Shown: piece after piece, positions 37,760-49,004 of the stretch | Layout: each line of letters starts with the position of its first letter | How positions within the stretch are numbered: position 1 is the stretch's first letter | Source of the DNA: Megaleporinus macrocephalus | Lineage: Eukaryota; Chordata; Actinopteri; Characiformes; Anostomidae | Reading direction: 5' to 3' | Length of the DNA: 64,000 nt | NCBI GenBank assembly: GCA_021613375.1 | Contig: CM038708.1 | Location: forward strand, 29,535,559-29,599,558 | Notes under the pieces: generated by a model | What the model saw: the letters and a program-made list of their open reading frames with translations, nothing else | What the model was told of the DNA's origin: nothing | The model's database searches: none | Position numbers and translations under genes: made by a program

Positions 37760-37815
37760 GCCAGACGGAGACAACAAGGGTTTGGTGGTGCCTCCATATT
37801 TCTTTCAGCTAACAG
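37760..37815 (+). other. Lectin gene 2 non-coding leader exon (5' UTR)
   Basis: Ends at ctttcagctaacag with donor gttagt at 37816, exactly as in gene 1. The start is inferred from TATA spacing. Confidence 0.55.
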
Positions 37816-38169
37816 GTTAGTGTAAAGTTTCTTTTATTCTTTGCATGTTATTTGCAATAAAGTAACAATACATGTTGATGTTATTCATTGGCTAGTAATG
37901 GGACATCACAACTACCAGATGACTACCAGATATCCACTGCAGCCTTTCGAATTCCTATATCCACAAGAACATATTTATATTTTCCTAATGTGAAATTAGT
38001 GTTAGTGTCAAGACTTTTTCCTTATCAAACTCTCAGACAGATGTGAACAGTATTTGTGAAATACAGTAATGAAACTGGAATCATCAGCAAGAGTTTTCAA
38101 CCAACATTTCATGCTAAAACTAATTTAACTATGTGTTTACTCATCTTTTTTAAAGATAAACTTTCAGCC

Positions 38170-41100
38170 ATGCTGTTCTTCATGCTACTTTCAGGTCAGT
38201 AAAATGTACATTTACAGTTAAGTTCTTAAATATTTATATGTTGACAAACGTACAGCTTATTTAGCTCTCTAGCACAGCCTGCTCCAGCCAATGAAATAAT
38301 GAATATGAGCTTAAAGTTTAATTTGAGGGTTTTAACACTCAAATCAGATGAACAGTGTAGGAATGTATCATTTTCATACATCGTCCACTCAGTTTTAGGG
38401 GAATATAAGTAATTTAACAATCATAAAATAAATAAATGAATACAATAAAAGAAATAAAAAAATAATAATAATAATCAGTTGCAAATTCTTTGCAGTCCAT
38501 GACTTAAAAAAAACTGGAACCACAGACTTCACAAAACACTGGATTTTTTCCCTGGTGGTGCTCGGTCACACCCTAATTGCAGTCGCCTTCAGTTTCTGCT
38601 TGTTTTTGGTAATGTATGCTCAGTTGAGGCCAGCTGAGGGGCAATTCCAGCTTGCTTCAGGTCATTACCGTATGCCCGCAATCTGTTGTGCATTGAGTAT
38701 AAGGCCCTAGCTGGTAGCATTAGCAAGTGCTAAAGAGCCAAAGAAACAGACATAATTAGGGTTTTCTAAATAACAACATGTACAAAGCCAGTAAATACAA
38801 GATGCGCACGTTAAAGATACCAAAGACACTCAAAACAGAGTTTAGTGCGGAGCTCCGGTTGAAGCAAACCATAAATGTGTGAATCACTTCTACTAAATAC
38901 TGTAAACCCCCAAAGCAAAATAATAAGGACGAGGCTTAAGTTTCCTAAACTTTCGAATTGCCTACTTTAAATTTTCCCCAATCCACCTTAAACTGTGCAG
39001 CAGTTCCAATCTGGCACCTGAGGCTAAAGAGCCAAAGAAACATAGACATAATTATGATATTCTAAATGTCAACACTGTTCACATCTCCGGCATATCTGTC
39101 TAACAGTCACATAACCGTTTAGCGCATTTGGTCTGGATTCACTGAGTGTTCGGTTCAGGATTTTAAAGTCTTATATTGATCCGATTCACTGACAGTCCGC
39201 ATAACAGTCGCTCTCATTTATTGTTTTGTCAACAATCCTGTCAATCACCATACATTTCCTTCATCTGCAGTTTTGTCACAGACAGCTGTCACTGATCCCT
39301 CTTTTAGGAAACGAATCACTGCCAGTGCTGCACAGAGAAGTTGGAAAAGCAGTCGGACATGCAAGCCGGCTTCTTATTCACCGACTTTTGTTAGAATTTT
39401 CAACAGCAGTTAACAGCAGTTGCCAGGGGCACCAGAATGTAACTGCCACTCCGTTTAAGGCGGAAAATGAGGCCAAAAAGCTGCAGGTGCAGATGACAAC
39501 AGAGCAGTTCCGCTGCCCAGCTCTTAACTTTAACATGATGCTGGAGGCAGCAGAAAAATGGCAAACCTTCACAGAGGTAGCTCTGAAGCTGTGTCCGAAG
39601 CCACACAGATTGGGATGGTATTATTTAGATACCATTAGTGAAGCCACATCAAATCGGCTTGTTAAATCCCTCGTTTACTGACGTGGGAAGCCTACAAAAA
39701 AGTGACAGGGTTGTGTTTCCCAGTTTGTGCACTGGTTGTTACTCTGAATATCCAAATGTTTGAGCAAAAGAACTGAAAAACTGAGGATTTTGCATAATGT
39801 AGAAAAACTAAATAGAAAACAAAAAAAAACAATACCTTTGTCATAGCTGTTTGCTCCTTTACTTAAATAAAATTGTGTTGAATCTCATGTACTTCCTACA
39901 GTCATTCAGCCCCATTTCAAAGTTGGTACGCTGTGCAAAATGTAAAAACAGAATTCAGTGATGTGCAAATCTTTTAAACCCTGTATTAATTTAATAATAT
40001 AAAATTAATTCAATAATAATATACAATAATATAATGACAGCATAGGCCAGCAACATATTTCAAAATAGTCGGAACAGGTTCATGTTTACCACTCTTCATT
40101 TAACAACACTAACTAAATCAACTTTATCGACCAATTGCTGTCGTCCTGAAAGTGGAACGTTTTCCCATTCTTGTTTGAAATATTGTTTCAGCAGTTCATC
40201 AGTTTGGGATTTTTGTTTTGTTTTTCTTTTCATAAGAATGCTTTCAAAGGGGACAGGACAGTTTATCACCTGAACTTTTTTACTACAGAACCATGCCACT
40301 GTAAAGTGTGCAGAATGTGGTTTGGCATGTCTTGCTGAAATAAGCAAGGCAAATGAAGTTAAACCAGTGTCGCCAGAACCTGAACCTAAAATTCATGCAT
40401 TCTGAATTGACTGCTTTTAAATTCAAGTCTTGTAAATACAGGTTAAAAGTTTTTGATTAGGTTGAATGACGTTGTCTGGATGGCAGCATATGTTGCTCCA
40501 AAACCCATTTATATTATTCACAGATGCTGACTTTTGAACTGTGCATCTGTTCAAAAGCAGGCTGGATGGTCCCTCTTCTCTTTAGCCTGAAGGATGAATT
40601 CAGGTCTAGAGAAGGTTGTTACATTTCTGGATCTGTTTACAGAGTCCCTCTTTGCATGGTAAAGTTTTAACTTGCATTTGTGGTTGAACTGTGTTCACAG
40701 CCAGTGGTTTTTGGTTTCTGAGCTCATGCAGTCACTACAGAATCGTGTCTGTTTTTAATGCAGTACTGTCTGAGTTGCCTGATCACAGACTTAGCACAAA
40801 GATTTTTCTGGATTCTCTAAATCTAAATCTTTTGTACTGTAGATGATGAATAGTTGCACTAGTTGCTCATGCGGCTTGTCACAGAGTGTTGAATCCCTCT
40901 TCATCTTTACTTACTTACATTGACCTAATTATGTACGAGTTGTTCCACTAGGTGTTTATAGCAGTACAACCCCTGTCCCAAATTTTTTGAAACGTGTTGC
41001 TGGCATCATATTCAAAATTGACATACATTTTACAAAAAAAAATATTTATGAGTTTTAACATTTGAGATGTTTTGTTTGTACTATTTTCAAATAAATATAG

Positions 41101-43747
41101 AGTTCAAATGAATTACACATCTTTGCATTTAGTTTTTTAATATACATTTTGCGCAGCATCCAACTATTTCCAAACTCCTCCAACAACCATTAGTTACAAC
41201 TTTGGTCTGAATGCACAAATGTTTTAAATACAATATAAAGTCTATACAAACTGAAGATTTTCATTTACAGTATACATTTTTCTTTTTTTCTTGCAGGATT
41301 CTGCACCTTTCTCCTCACACACAGCCGTAAGCCGACTTTGATTTCATTCTACTCATTATGCGATATAACAGTAACAGTAGTATTTAATAGACATTTAGAT
41401 TTTAGTATCACCAATAATTTTTTGTGTGGCTATTGTGACAGTTTCAGCATGGTTAGAGTGGTTATAGAGAATGTTTGGTAGTGAACTGCAGAAATGCACT
41501 TGTATGCGAAATTTTAAATATATATATATATATATATATAAAAACCAAACTGGAAGAATAAAGATCAGGCATAATTAAGACATAACTGCATGCCTTAGCG
41601 GGTTTGATTTGTAACAATGGAGTTAACAATTGTATAGGTAGTCCGTCTAATTTGCATGTAATTTGGATGTAACAGTTACAGGCTGTATTGAACAGATAAG
41701 GCCGCTTAGTTACGCTTGTGCACGTGAAGTTATTTATATAACTTAATTCTTTCAATCACATTTCCATTTTCATGGTTCTGTCATCCTAAAAACATTTTTC
41801 TTATTAAATTTTACAATCTATTTTACTTTTGAAATTCAAAATATAGTCTTCCCTATTTAGTTTTTGAGGGTTATTATAAATTGAATATTATAAATGGGTC
41901 ATTTTCATGCATTTCTAAACTTTAATCTTAGTTATGCTGTGGTAAATTGTTGAACGGCCCTCTCAATGTCCAGAGTCACCTGTTACCACTCCTGTACCTG
42001 TCACGTCAGCTGTCTCAGGTTCCAATATGGTTTAGAATAAAATGACTAGGTTGCACTGCTCCCTCATTTCCCTTGTCTATGTCCACGTATACTAGTAAGA
42101 TTAAAAAGGCCTTTGGAATTAATTACATCAAAAAATACTGCAGGTTTACAAAAACTTGTGAAAAGTTTGAAAGATAGCAGAGGGAAGCTGAGAAGTGTCT
42201 GAACAGCAAAGAGGTAGGAAGGAAGCAGTAAAGGTGCTGTGATGATTGTGTTTATGTGAATCCAGATTTCTGATTACTTCTTCTTATGTAAAGTAAATGA
42301 CAGCACCGCTGTTAAGAACAATCTATAGTCTGATTTAATGCCTTTGCATGACATAAGCACATACATTTTCTTAACAGGTCTAATAAAACAGCCAACACAG
42401 GACCCGATGTGTGTAAAAAAAGGGAAACAGGTGGCTTATGTGTAGAGTCTGGTGTATGTGTGACAGCATACTATGTGTGTGGCAGGTTGGAATGAGGCAG
42501 TTGAATCTGCACTGTCAATAGTATCAGCAGGTCTAAAATGATTAGACAGGTCTGAGGCTTTAACGAAAGACAATTCAATTCAATAAACCTGTGGCGAAGG
42601 GGCATTTGGAAATGTTGCTTGGACTGGATCACCATCTGACTATAAGCATGCATCGGACAACTCAATCAAGGATTCTTCCTCCAGGATCTGGCCACAGCAC
42701 AGAGAATGAAGCATAATGCTACCATCCACTGAAACAATGTCGTGTTTTCACAGGGTCATGTGCACTGGTAGATTTTGCTTCCTCTCTCTCCGACAAGAAA
42801 GCCAACAGCACCTTTCTGCAAGAGCCTGCAGCGTTGAAATTGGATTGGACAGTGCCCTCTTCTTTTCTATAGAGGGAAATTTTACAAGCATAAGCAAATT
42901 CTGATGAATGACTTTCTTTTGGTCCATAACAGCATTTTAAACTTCAGCCACTGTGTAAATGATTCCTACTTGTTAGCCACTTTCTGCTTGACCCCCTCAG
43001 ACTTGCAATAACCCCTTCATTACTAAGATTGGTGGTGAGCCCATTCACTCTCTTGTCATCTAGTGCCTGCTGCCTGTTCTACTCCTTCTTGATATGCTGC
43101 TTTGCTATGATCAGTGCCTTCCTTAGGTTTTTGGTGAAAGACACTTCATTTTTATCACAGCTGGTCACAAAGAGATGAGGCACTCTCGCAAACATTGAAA
43201 AAAAGGGTGCATGCCTTGTATAGATGTACAGAAATGCCAGTGTCTGTAGATGCCTTGGCTAGTCTTGACAATAAGTGACAAAATACATATCATATTGCCT
43301 ATGGTCCTATTAAAGCATTTGACATGGATTGATGGTATATGTAGTAATGATGACGGTGAACAACATTGTATTGGCTGAATGTATACCAGGTTCTATTAGT
43401 GGTAGCTGTGTTGTGTCTTTATATAGTACTAACCACTTGTTGGGCAGTTAGGTAGTTTATATTACTTATATGCCTTGTGCAAACTGGTGACAATTAAGGC
43501 AGCTCTAGTCCAATAGGAAGTTGACATATCTCTTCTTTGAGATAAGCAGTGTTAAGAACGTCATTATCACAATTATTGGGCAATTTGTGAGTTTTGTATT
43601 GAAAATGAGACATTATGACCAATTGAGTTTTAACCTAGTCATTGATTATTGTTGCAGATACTTTGAACACCAAGGATTCAGTCAGTTGAACCAGTGTATG
43701 AGGTATTGCACAGGAGAAATGTTGATAGTATATCAGACTCTATCAGA

Positions 43748-43818
<71 letters not shown>

Positions 43819-46800
43819 TGTAAGACCATTGCCAGGGCTACTGATGCATAAGGCAATCCAATAAGGCTAACAAACGTGAATCTAGCTTAGGTTTACCTGA
43901 TCATGTTCAACCTCAGACTGGATCCATAAAGATTCCTGTAATATTCCCACATATAGCACTCTTTGTTCTAAATTAAATTTTTAAGTCAGAACCTCCAAAT
44001 ACAATATTGCCCTACCTGTCATTAACTCAAAGGATGTGAGAACTCATAGTTTGTGTATAGCTGTCTCTAGGCTTGTCGGAACAGTCTTGGTTGCTTTTCC
44101 AGGTTCTTCTTCTCGTTGACATGACATATCAGTTTGGGAGCTTGGTCTTTATCAGTCTATTTGCCTTGTCAACACATCTGGCAGGCTGGATGATGAGACG
44201 TGCTAAATGTTTGCTTTATTCCCATTATTTTAAAGGTTTCCTTCGTGATTTATCCTGTAAAATCAGTTTCATTATTACCATGTATTGACTTCAAGAAACC
44301 ACACGCTTAACGCCAGACACTTTGCAGCAACTTTGGCAGAATTTGGTTTGCATGGAAATACCCGATAATGACAATGGGCCTTGCAGATTTGGTGCTGAGC
44401 TATGTCTGGAGACAAGGGGTGCAGGCTTGACAACGTCTTTTAACATCTTCAGGCATTTTTAGCCACCAATAGGTTTTAGAGATATTCCTTAAAATAGCAG
44501 CAGCATGTCCATAGTGCTGTAATTGACTAGCCATGCACCCATACACCCTAACTATGCTCAACCATGCTTTTTCCAGGCTTCCTTTTTCCTCATCAGTAGT
44601 GAATTAATACATCATCTCAATCCATCCTTTAGCAGTACCTGTTCCTTTCATGACAACAGGTTTTGCAAAGAGCTCATCACTCAACAGAGCTGCAGAGCTT
44701 TTTAGCAGTCATATCAGCATAAGAGTTGCCTCGTCTTTTTATATGAAGCACTGTTGCAACGGGCCATTTTACTATAGCTACTATTGCAAATCAGGTGTGC
44801 GTTATCTAAAAGCATAGTTGAATAATTACCACTTTTAAATGATAGATAGACTATCATTTTGAACACTCTCTCTCCACATTTAATGCAGTGATTGCTGATG
44901 ATGCTGATTAAGGACGACTACACTCATAATAAACACTGCTTTTTAAATAAGACAGCATGTATGTGCAAAGGCTACACAATGAAATTCTTAGATTGATAAC
45001 ATCTAAAAATTGCAGACAGCCAACTTAAAAAGAGAGACACACATAACATTTATGCACATATATGATAGTAACAGTACCATACAGATATAAATTCTTACAT
45101 GTCAGTATTATTATATATGATAAAATTAGTAGTTTTGCAAATGGTTGCCCAGATGTATTAATAAATGTATCTTGCGAACATGATGTGTGATATTTTTTTG
45201 TATATTTTATTCCAAAATTCCAACTTTTGTATAAGGACAGTATCTGAACTTTTTTATTTCCACTTTAAGCACTGGTTATAATAAAATTGTCGGCTCGAAG
45301 AAAACTTTAGTTGAAGTTATTTTAAATGCAAATATATATTTACACCTCTTTGCTTCCAGATAATACTGCGTCATCACAGAACAGTCTGACTTTGCACTCT
45401 CTCTCTGCATTTGTATGTGTCTGTTTTTAACTTCAAATGAAGTAAAAGTATTTTTTAAATATATATTTAAATATTCTGATTACCAGAGACATATCACAGT
45501 AGAAACTGGAGATACACTGAAAGAATTGCTGTTGTAAATGTTAAATGTCAGTGTATGTATACAGTTTGAAGGCTGTGTTTATATTGGTTACTGTCTGTAG
45601 AGGACAACATCTATGAATTACTGTAAGTTGCCTATGAACAAAAAAAAAATTCTTGAGTAACCTACTTCTTATTATGACACCTAATCAAACAATAATAAAC
45701 TCTGGCATAATGACTTAATATTGTCTGAAATATGAAATATTGACAAATATAATAACACTCATAATAAATGCTTCTGTAAACCACTGAAACATTCTAAAAC
45801 ATCATGTTTACATGCAGTGTGCCAGGATGGTTGGTCTCAGTTTGGACCTCGCTGCTTCAGGGTGTTCACTACGGCAGCAACCTGGGCTGACTCTGAGGTA
45901 CATTTTTAAAAAAAATACTCTTTTAAAATCATGTATGTCGTCTGTTAATTGTGTTGATATTAGGATTGTTGTATTATCTTTCAGCAAAACTGCGTGTCTG
46001 TGGGGGGACATCTAGCATCTGTGCACAGCAGTCAAGAGTTCACTTTCATCCGGGATTTAGTGCTGAAAGCAACTAATTCATACCCGTATACATGGTTGGG
46101 TGCTTCTGATTCTGCAAAGGTTTGTATGACAAAACGTGATTTGTGAATATTTGTGTATATGTTGTATTAAGTTCTTTACCTTTCTTTTTATAGGAGGGTG
46201 TGTGGGTGTGGAGAGATGGATCAGCTTTCAATTACTTAACCTGGTCTGGTGGACAGCCTGATAACGCTTATAATGCAGAGGACTGTTTAATGATGAATTT
46301 CCCAGGTATCATTTCTTTTAGTGTGATTTTTACCATCAATTTTATAATGATTTTGTGTTTTTGATCTACTATAAAATGGTTCTGAAATGCTGATACAGCA
46401 CTTGCACAATTAGAGACCATAATATAATTATGTTTTTTATCTCTTTTTCATTCTTTTTCAGTATATTGGAATGATGCAATTTGTAGTGATCTGCTTCCAT
46501 CAGTTTGTGCCAGTGAGTATTTCAAAGACTGTGATTGTTTTATTCTACGTTAGTTATAATGGCACGACTCTATTTATATTTTCAACCACAATCAATATTT
46601 ATTTTATTCAATTTAATTTACTTATAAGGTCCTCATTGGTTGATTGTCTCCCTATATTCATAATCTATTGTCCATTAACAATAGTTCTGATTCTGTTTAG
46701 CCTAGTGATTGGTTTAAAGAATTTTAAACAAACTGGTTTTATATAGTGTACCAATAAGCTTAAACAATCTGTAATTAAAATAACCTCTGCTGTTAATCTT

Positions 46801-48385
46801 GGTTATGTAAAATGTTTAATTTCCCATTACTGAGTGCGTAAATGTTTTAGTTTGTTTCTTTTTGTTTATTGTTCTTATTGCCTCGTTTTTCAGCTCTTAT
46901 ATTTTTACAGTATTAGTTGATTTATTTTTCAATTATTTCTTTTTGTAAAATATCTTTTTTATTTTTTTGCCCATGTCTCAACTACATTGTAAACAGTGCT
47001 TGTTTATTGCTGATACCAGCCAATACATGTGAATGTGTGAATATGGAGAGCACTGGCACTTTTTTTTTTCATTTCAAGCACTGATTGCAAATGTGGGTCT
47101 AAAAAAAGAGTTACCTGTTTAGTAGGTACTAAAGTAGGTATCTAGTAGGTATCTACTTTGCACCTACGTTCACTGGACAATTTATCAGGCACCCAACCTA
47201 GGCATGCTCAAATATAAAATTTGTGATATAAATCAAACTGATTGCATTTCAAATCTTTTAATTATGGTTTACTATATTGAGTATAATCTTGATTAAAAAC
47301 TAAGATGCAACTTCTAATTTTTGCAGAAATAGTCATAAGTCCAGGTGAGAATTTTTCTTTTTTTATAGTGTTTTTTTCATACACTAGGGTTCAAAGGTTT
47401 GAGACCACAATGGAAATCTGAGATTTGTTTTTATTTTAATCAGTAAATAAACTTTGGATTTAATATACTCATCAGAGCCTTTGCACAAACAAGTGGAGTC
47501 CATATCAGCTTGCACACAAAGTCATTAAATCATGAGAGGAACATAATAATATTAATAAATTCTGATTCATGTAAACATTTGACAAATTCTGCTTTTCATT
47601 TAGAGTGTTATATGGACAATACATAAGCTTTGTATCAAATTAAAAAAGAATGCAAAATAGAAGCTTTTTCTATAGTGATCTCAGACTTTTGAACCCCATC
47701 ATATGGACAATATATATTTCATTAAATAACAGAGCGAGACTTTCATAAAAAATATAATTTCTACTTGTTTATACTTAGAGGAATTTGAGGTGCTGCAGTA
47801 AATTAAAAGGTGATAAAAAATTTTCTCTGTGGTTTCCACAGAATTTTTTATACGAATCAATGTGAAGTCAAATGAAGACTTGATGGCATCAAACAACTCA
47901 GAGGTTTTTCTCCAACAGGTATCATACAAAAATCACTCTTACATCACTGTATTCACTCTTGATGTATCTGTACCATTTTACTAAACTATATCATTATATC
48001 ATTTAACTAAATAATAACATTCATCATTATATAAAAGCATAATTAATATAAAGTTATCTTTATTTCAAAGTCACATTATCAATAACCACAATTGTCCCAG
48101 TTGCCAGCCATATATTCCCATTTCATAACACTGCTTGGGCAGACTGCAGTCTGTTAACTGAATCCTCAATACATTTTATAATTGTTTATAAAGTCGGAGA
48201 AGATGTACAGCAGGTAGATGTACCTACTAAAGCAGCTGCAGACTCTATATTACACTGAACACAACACATCTATATCCTTGTCCCTACAGCTCAAAGGGAA
48301 GCTGATAGATGGAGGATTGCCAAACACCTTCATTCTTCATTTGAGGTCTATTAACAAGAAACTAGAAGAAACTACATTAAAATGA
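38170..48385 (+). CDS. C-type lectin gene 2 (secreted, QPD-type CTLD with C-terminal tail)
   Basis: Coding exons are 38170-38194, 41297-41326, (candidate stalk exon 41974-42018), 45818-45897, 45985-46119, 46194-46305, 46462-46512, 47327-47344, 47842-47918 and 48290-48385. Without the stalk the sum is 624 nt (207 residues); with it, 222 residues. All phases agree either way. The signal peptide is MLFFMLLSG plus FCTFLLTHS. The lectin domain opens CQDGWSQFGPRCF and has GGHLASVHSS, WLGA, the loop GQPDN (QPD, in this family usually a galactose-type preference), EDC, the calcium-site WND (VYWNDAIC) and SVCA; six cysteines. An 18-nt microexon and two tail exons follow (NVKSNEDL; LKGKLIDGGLP; ends ETTLK). 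Compared with gene 1 it lacks the terminal cysteine. It is probably a soluble, calcium-dependent fish lectin in mucosal or plasma defence, by family analogy only. Confidence 0.82.
38215..38690 (-). mobile_element. Tc1/mariner relic in lectin gene 2 intron 2 (shared with gene 1)
   Basis: Starts about 20 bp after the signal-exon donor, as in gene 1 (gtcagtaaaatgtaca in both). Matching blocks include ggattttttccctggtggtg and tcagtttctgcttgtt versus the gene 1 versions. Much shorter than the gene 1 copy. No transposase frame left. Confidence 0.65.
38725..39060 (+). repeat. Dispersed repeat family E, copy 2, flanked by a short direct repeat
   Basis: The segment 38770-39035 matches 36236-36525. 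In addition, ctaaagagccaaagaaaca with following gacataatta occurs at about 38730 and again at about 39023, so the copy is bracketed by direct repeats roughly 290 bp apart. Confidence 0.6.
39226..39681 (+). CDS. Unrecognised 151-codon open frame inside lectin gene 2 intron 2
   Basis: The frame is open to a TGA at 39679-39681. Its first ATG-like start is not convincing; a splice-type acceptor (tcatctgcag, about 39270) precedes the more protein-like part. That part has balanced composition and looks helical (HREVGKAVGHASRLLIHRLL; KAENEAKKLQVQM; MMLEAAEKWQTFTEVALKLC). I recognise no domain. It is less AT-rich than the surrounding intron. It could be a captured exon, a processed gene fragment, or part of the mobile element represented by repeat family E just upstream. 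Expression and function are unknown. Confidence 0.3.
   Translation: MSTILSITIHFLHLQFCHRQLSLIPLLGNESLPVLHREVGKAVGHASRLLIHRLLLEFSTAVNSSCQGHQNVTATPFKAENEAKKLQVQMTTEQFRCPALNFNMMLEAAEKWQTFTEVALKLCPKPHRLGWYYLDTISEATSNRLVKSLVY
39907..41178. mobile_element. DNA transposon family C, copy 2, with about 75-bp inverted ends
   Basis: The left end (aaagttggtacgctgtgcaa, aatgtaaaaaca, gatgtgcaaat) and the right end read in reverse complement (atagttggatgctgcgcaaa, atgtatattaa, gatgtgtaatt) match over roughly 75 bp. The interior is without a long frame and resembles a teleost element that is about 1.2 kb when complete. It lies in lectin gene 2 intron 2. Superfamily not assigned. Confidence 0.7.
41974..42018 (+). 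CDS. Candidate Pro/Thr/Val stalk exon of lectin gene 2
   Basis: A 45-nt phase 1-1 exon after the acceptor ctctcaatgtccag. It encodes SPVTTPVPVTSAVS and keeps frame between the signal exons and the lectin domain. The donor (gttcca) is poor, so use is uncertain. Gene 3 has two comparable stalk exons ending in the same TCA-G pattern. Confidence 0.45.
42950..44720 (-). mobile_element. Possible Ty3/Gypsy-type retroelement relic, antisense
   Basis: Near 43050-43170 the minus strand reads a stop-broken stretch (KNLRKALIIAKQHIKKE, then RQQALDDKRVNGL) reminiscent of the segment after the integrase core in fish Gypsy-type polyproteins. Other minus-strand pieces up to about 44700 have similar degraded coding character. 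No LTRs were located. Weak call; a different old element is possible. Confidence 0.3.
43753..43813. repeat. (TA)n microsatellite, about 30 copies
   Basis: Pure ta dinucleotides. The Tyr-Ile open frame through it is an artefact. Confidence 0.95.
47378..47710. mobile_element. MITE family D in lectin gene 2 intron 7 (shared with gene 1)
   Basis: The left segment actagggttcaaaggtttga and the right segment (reverse complement tggggttcaaaagtctgaga) are inverted repeats. It lies between the microexon and the first tail exon, as in gene 1 (28588-28850). Confidence 0.65.
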
Positions 48386-48631
48386 AGGTGTGTTTATGTT
48401 TGAAGAACACTTGCTAGACACTAGTTCTGCTTATTTGTCATTTATATGGTGTTTCAGTGAATACTACTTGTATTTAGTTCTTTGGTGTGTGTGACTACAT
48501 AAATGATGTGGGACGCTTCAGTTTAGGAGCCCTTCCTTTCCTTCTCCATACTTATTTCCTCCCCTCATTCTGATACAACTAAATTTGACCTTTCTTTTCT
48601 TGAGTGAGTATTCTCACAATAATCCATAATA

Positions 48632-49002
48632 CAGGGTGAGTCAAAAGTCTCAGGAGACCCTGTTATTTCTGAAACGAAAGGGAACATAACATATCCAAAT
48701 ACTCCAGCATGCAATGGGTGAGGGGGGCTATTTTTAGGCTATGTTCAATGTGGTTGTTTTTCCATTTTTCTGTGTTGATGATGTAGGATCCACAAGAGAT
48801 TGCAAATCTGTTTGCATCAGTTGAGACATTTCTGGTCTTCTTTGATATGCTACATGACCACCTTCCCAATGGAAAAACTTGTCCTTGATCCAATATGGTG
48901 CCTATGTTTGGAAAATAGCCTCACCAATACTTGCTGAGGTATTCAGATATGTCATTTTTCCCTTCGCTTCTGAAAAAGGGTTTCCTGGGACTTTTGACTC
49001 TG
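48632..49002. mobile_element. 371-bp mariner-like MITE with TA target duplication
   Basis: The left end cagggtgagtcaaaagtctc and the right end (reverse complement cagagtcaaaagtcccagga) form inverted repeats of about 50 bp, flanked by TA (48630-48631, 49003-49004). The repeats continue inward (gaaacgaaaggg versus gaagcgaaggg). The interior has no convincing transposase. Confidence 0.8.
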
Positions 49003-49004
49003 TA

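Larger units (their letters stand above)
41327..45817 (+). other. Lectin gene 2 intron before the CTLD (4.5 kb)
   Basis: Contains an (at)n run at about 41516-41540, the candidate stalk exon 41974-42018, an antisense retroelement-like stretch at about 42950-44720 and a (ta)n run of about 30 copies at 43753-43813. Otherwise AT-rich with nothing recognised. Confidence 0.6.

Noticed and set aside
43521..43814. Open frame ending in Tyr-Ile repeats
   Set aside because: The end is a (ta)n microsatellite and the front has no recognisable domain.
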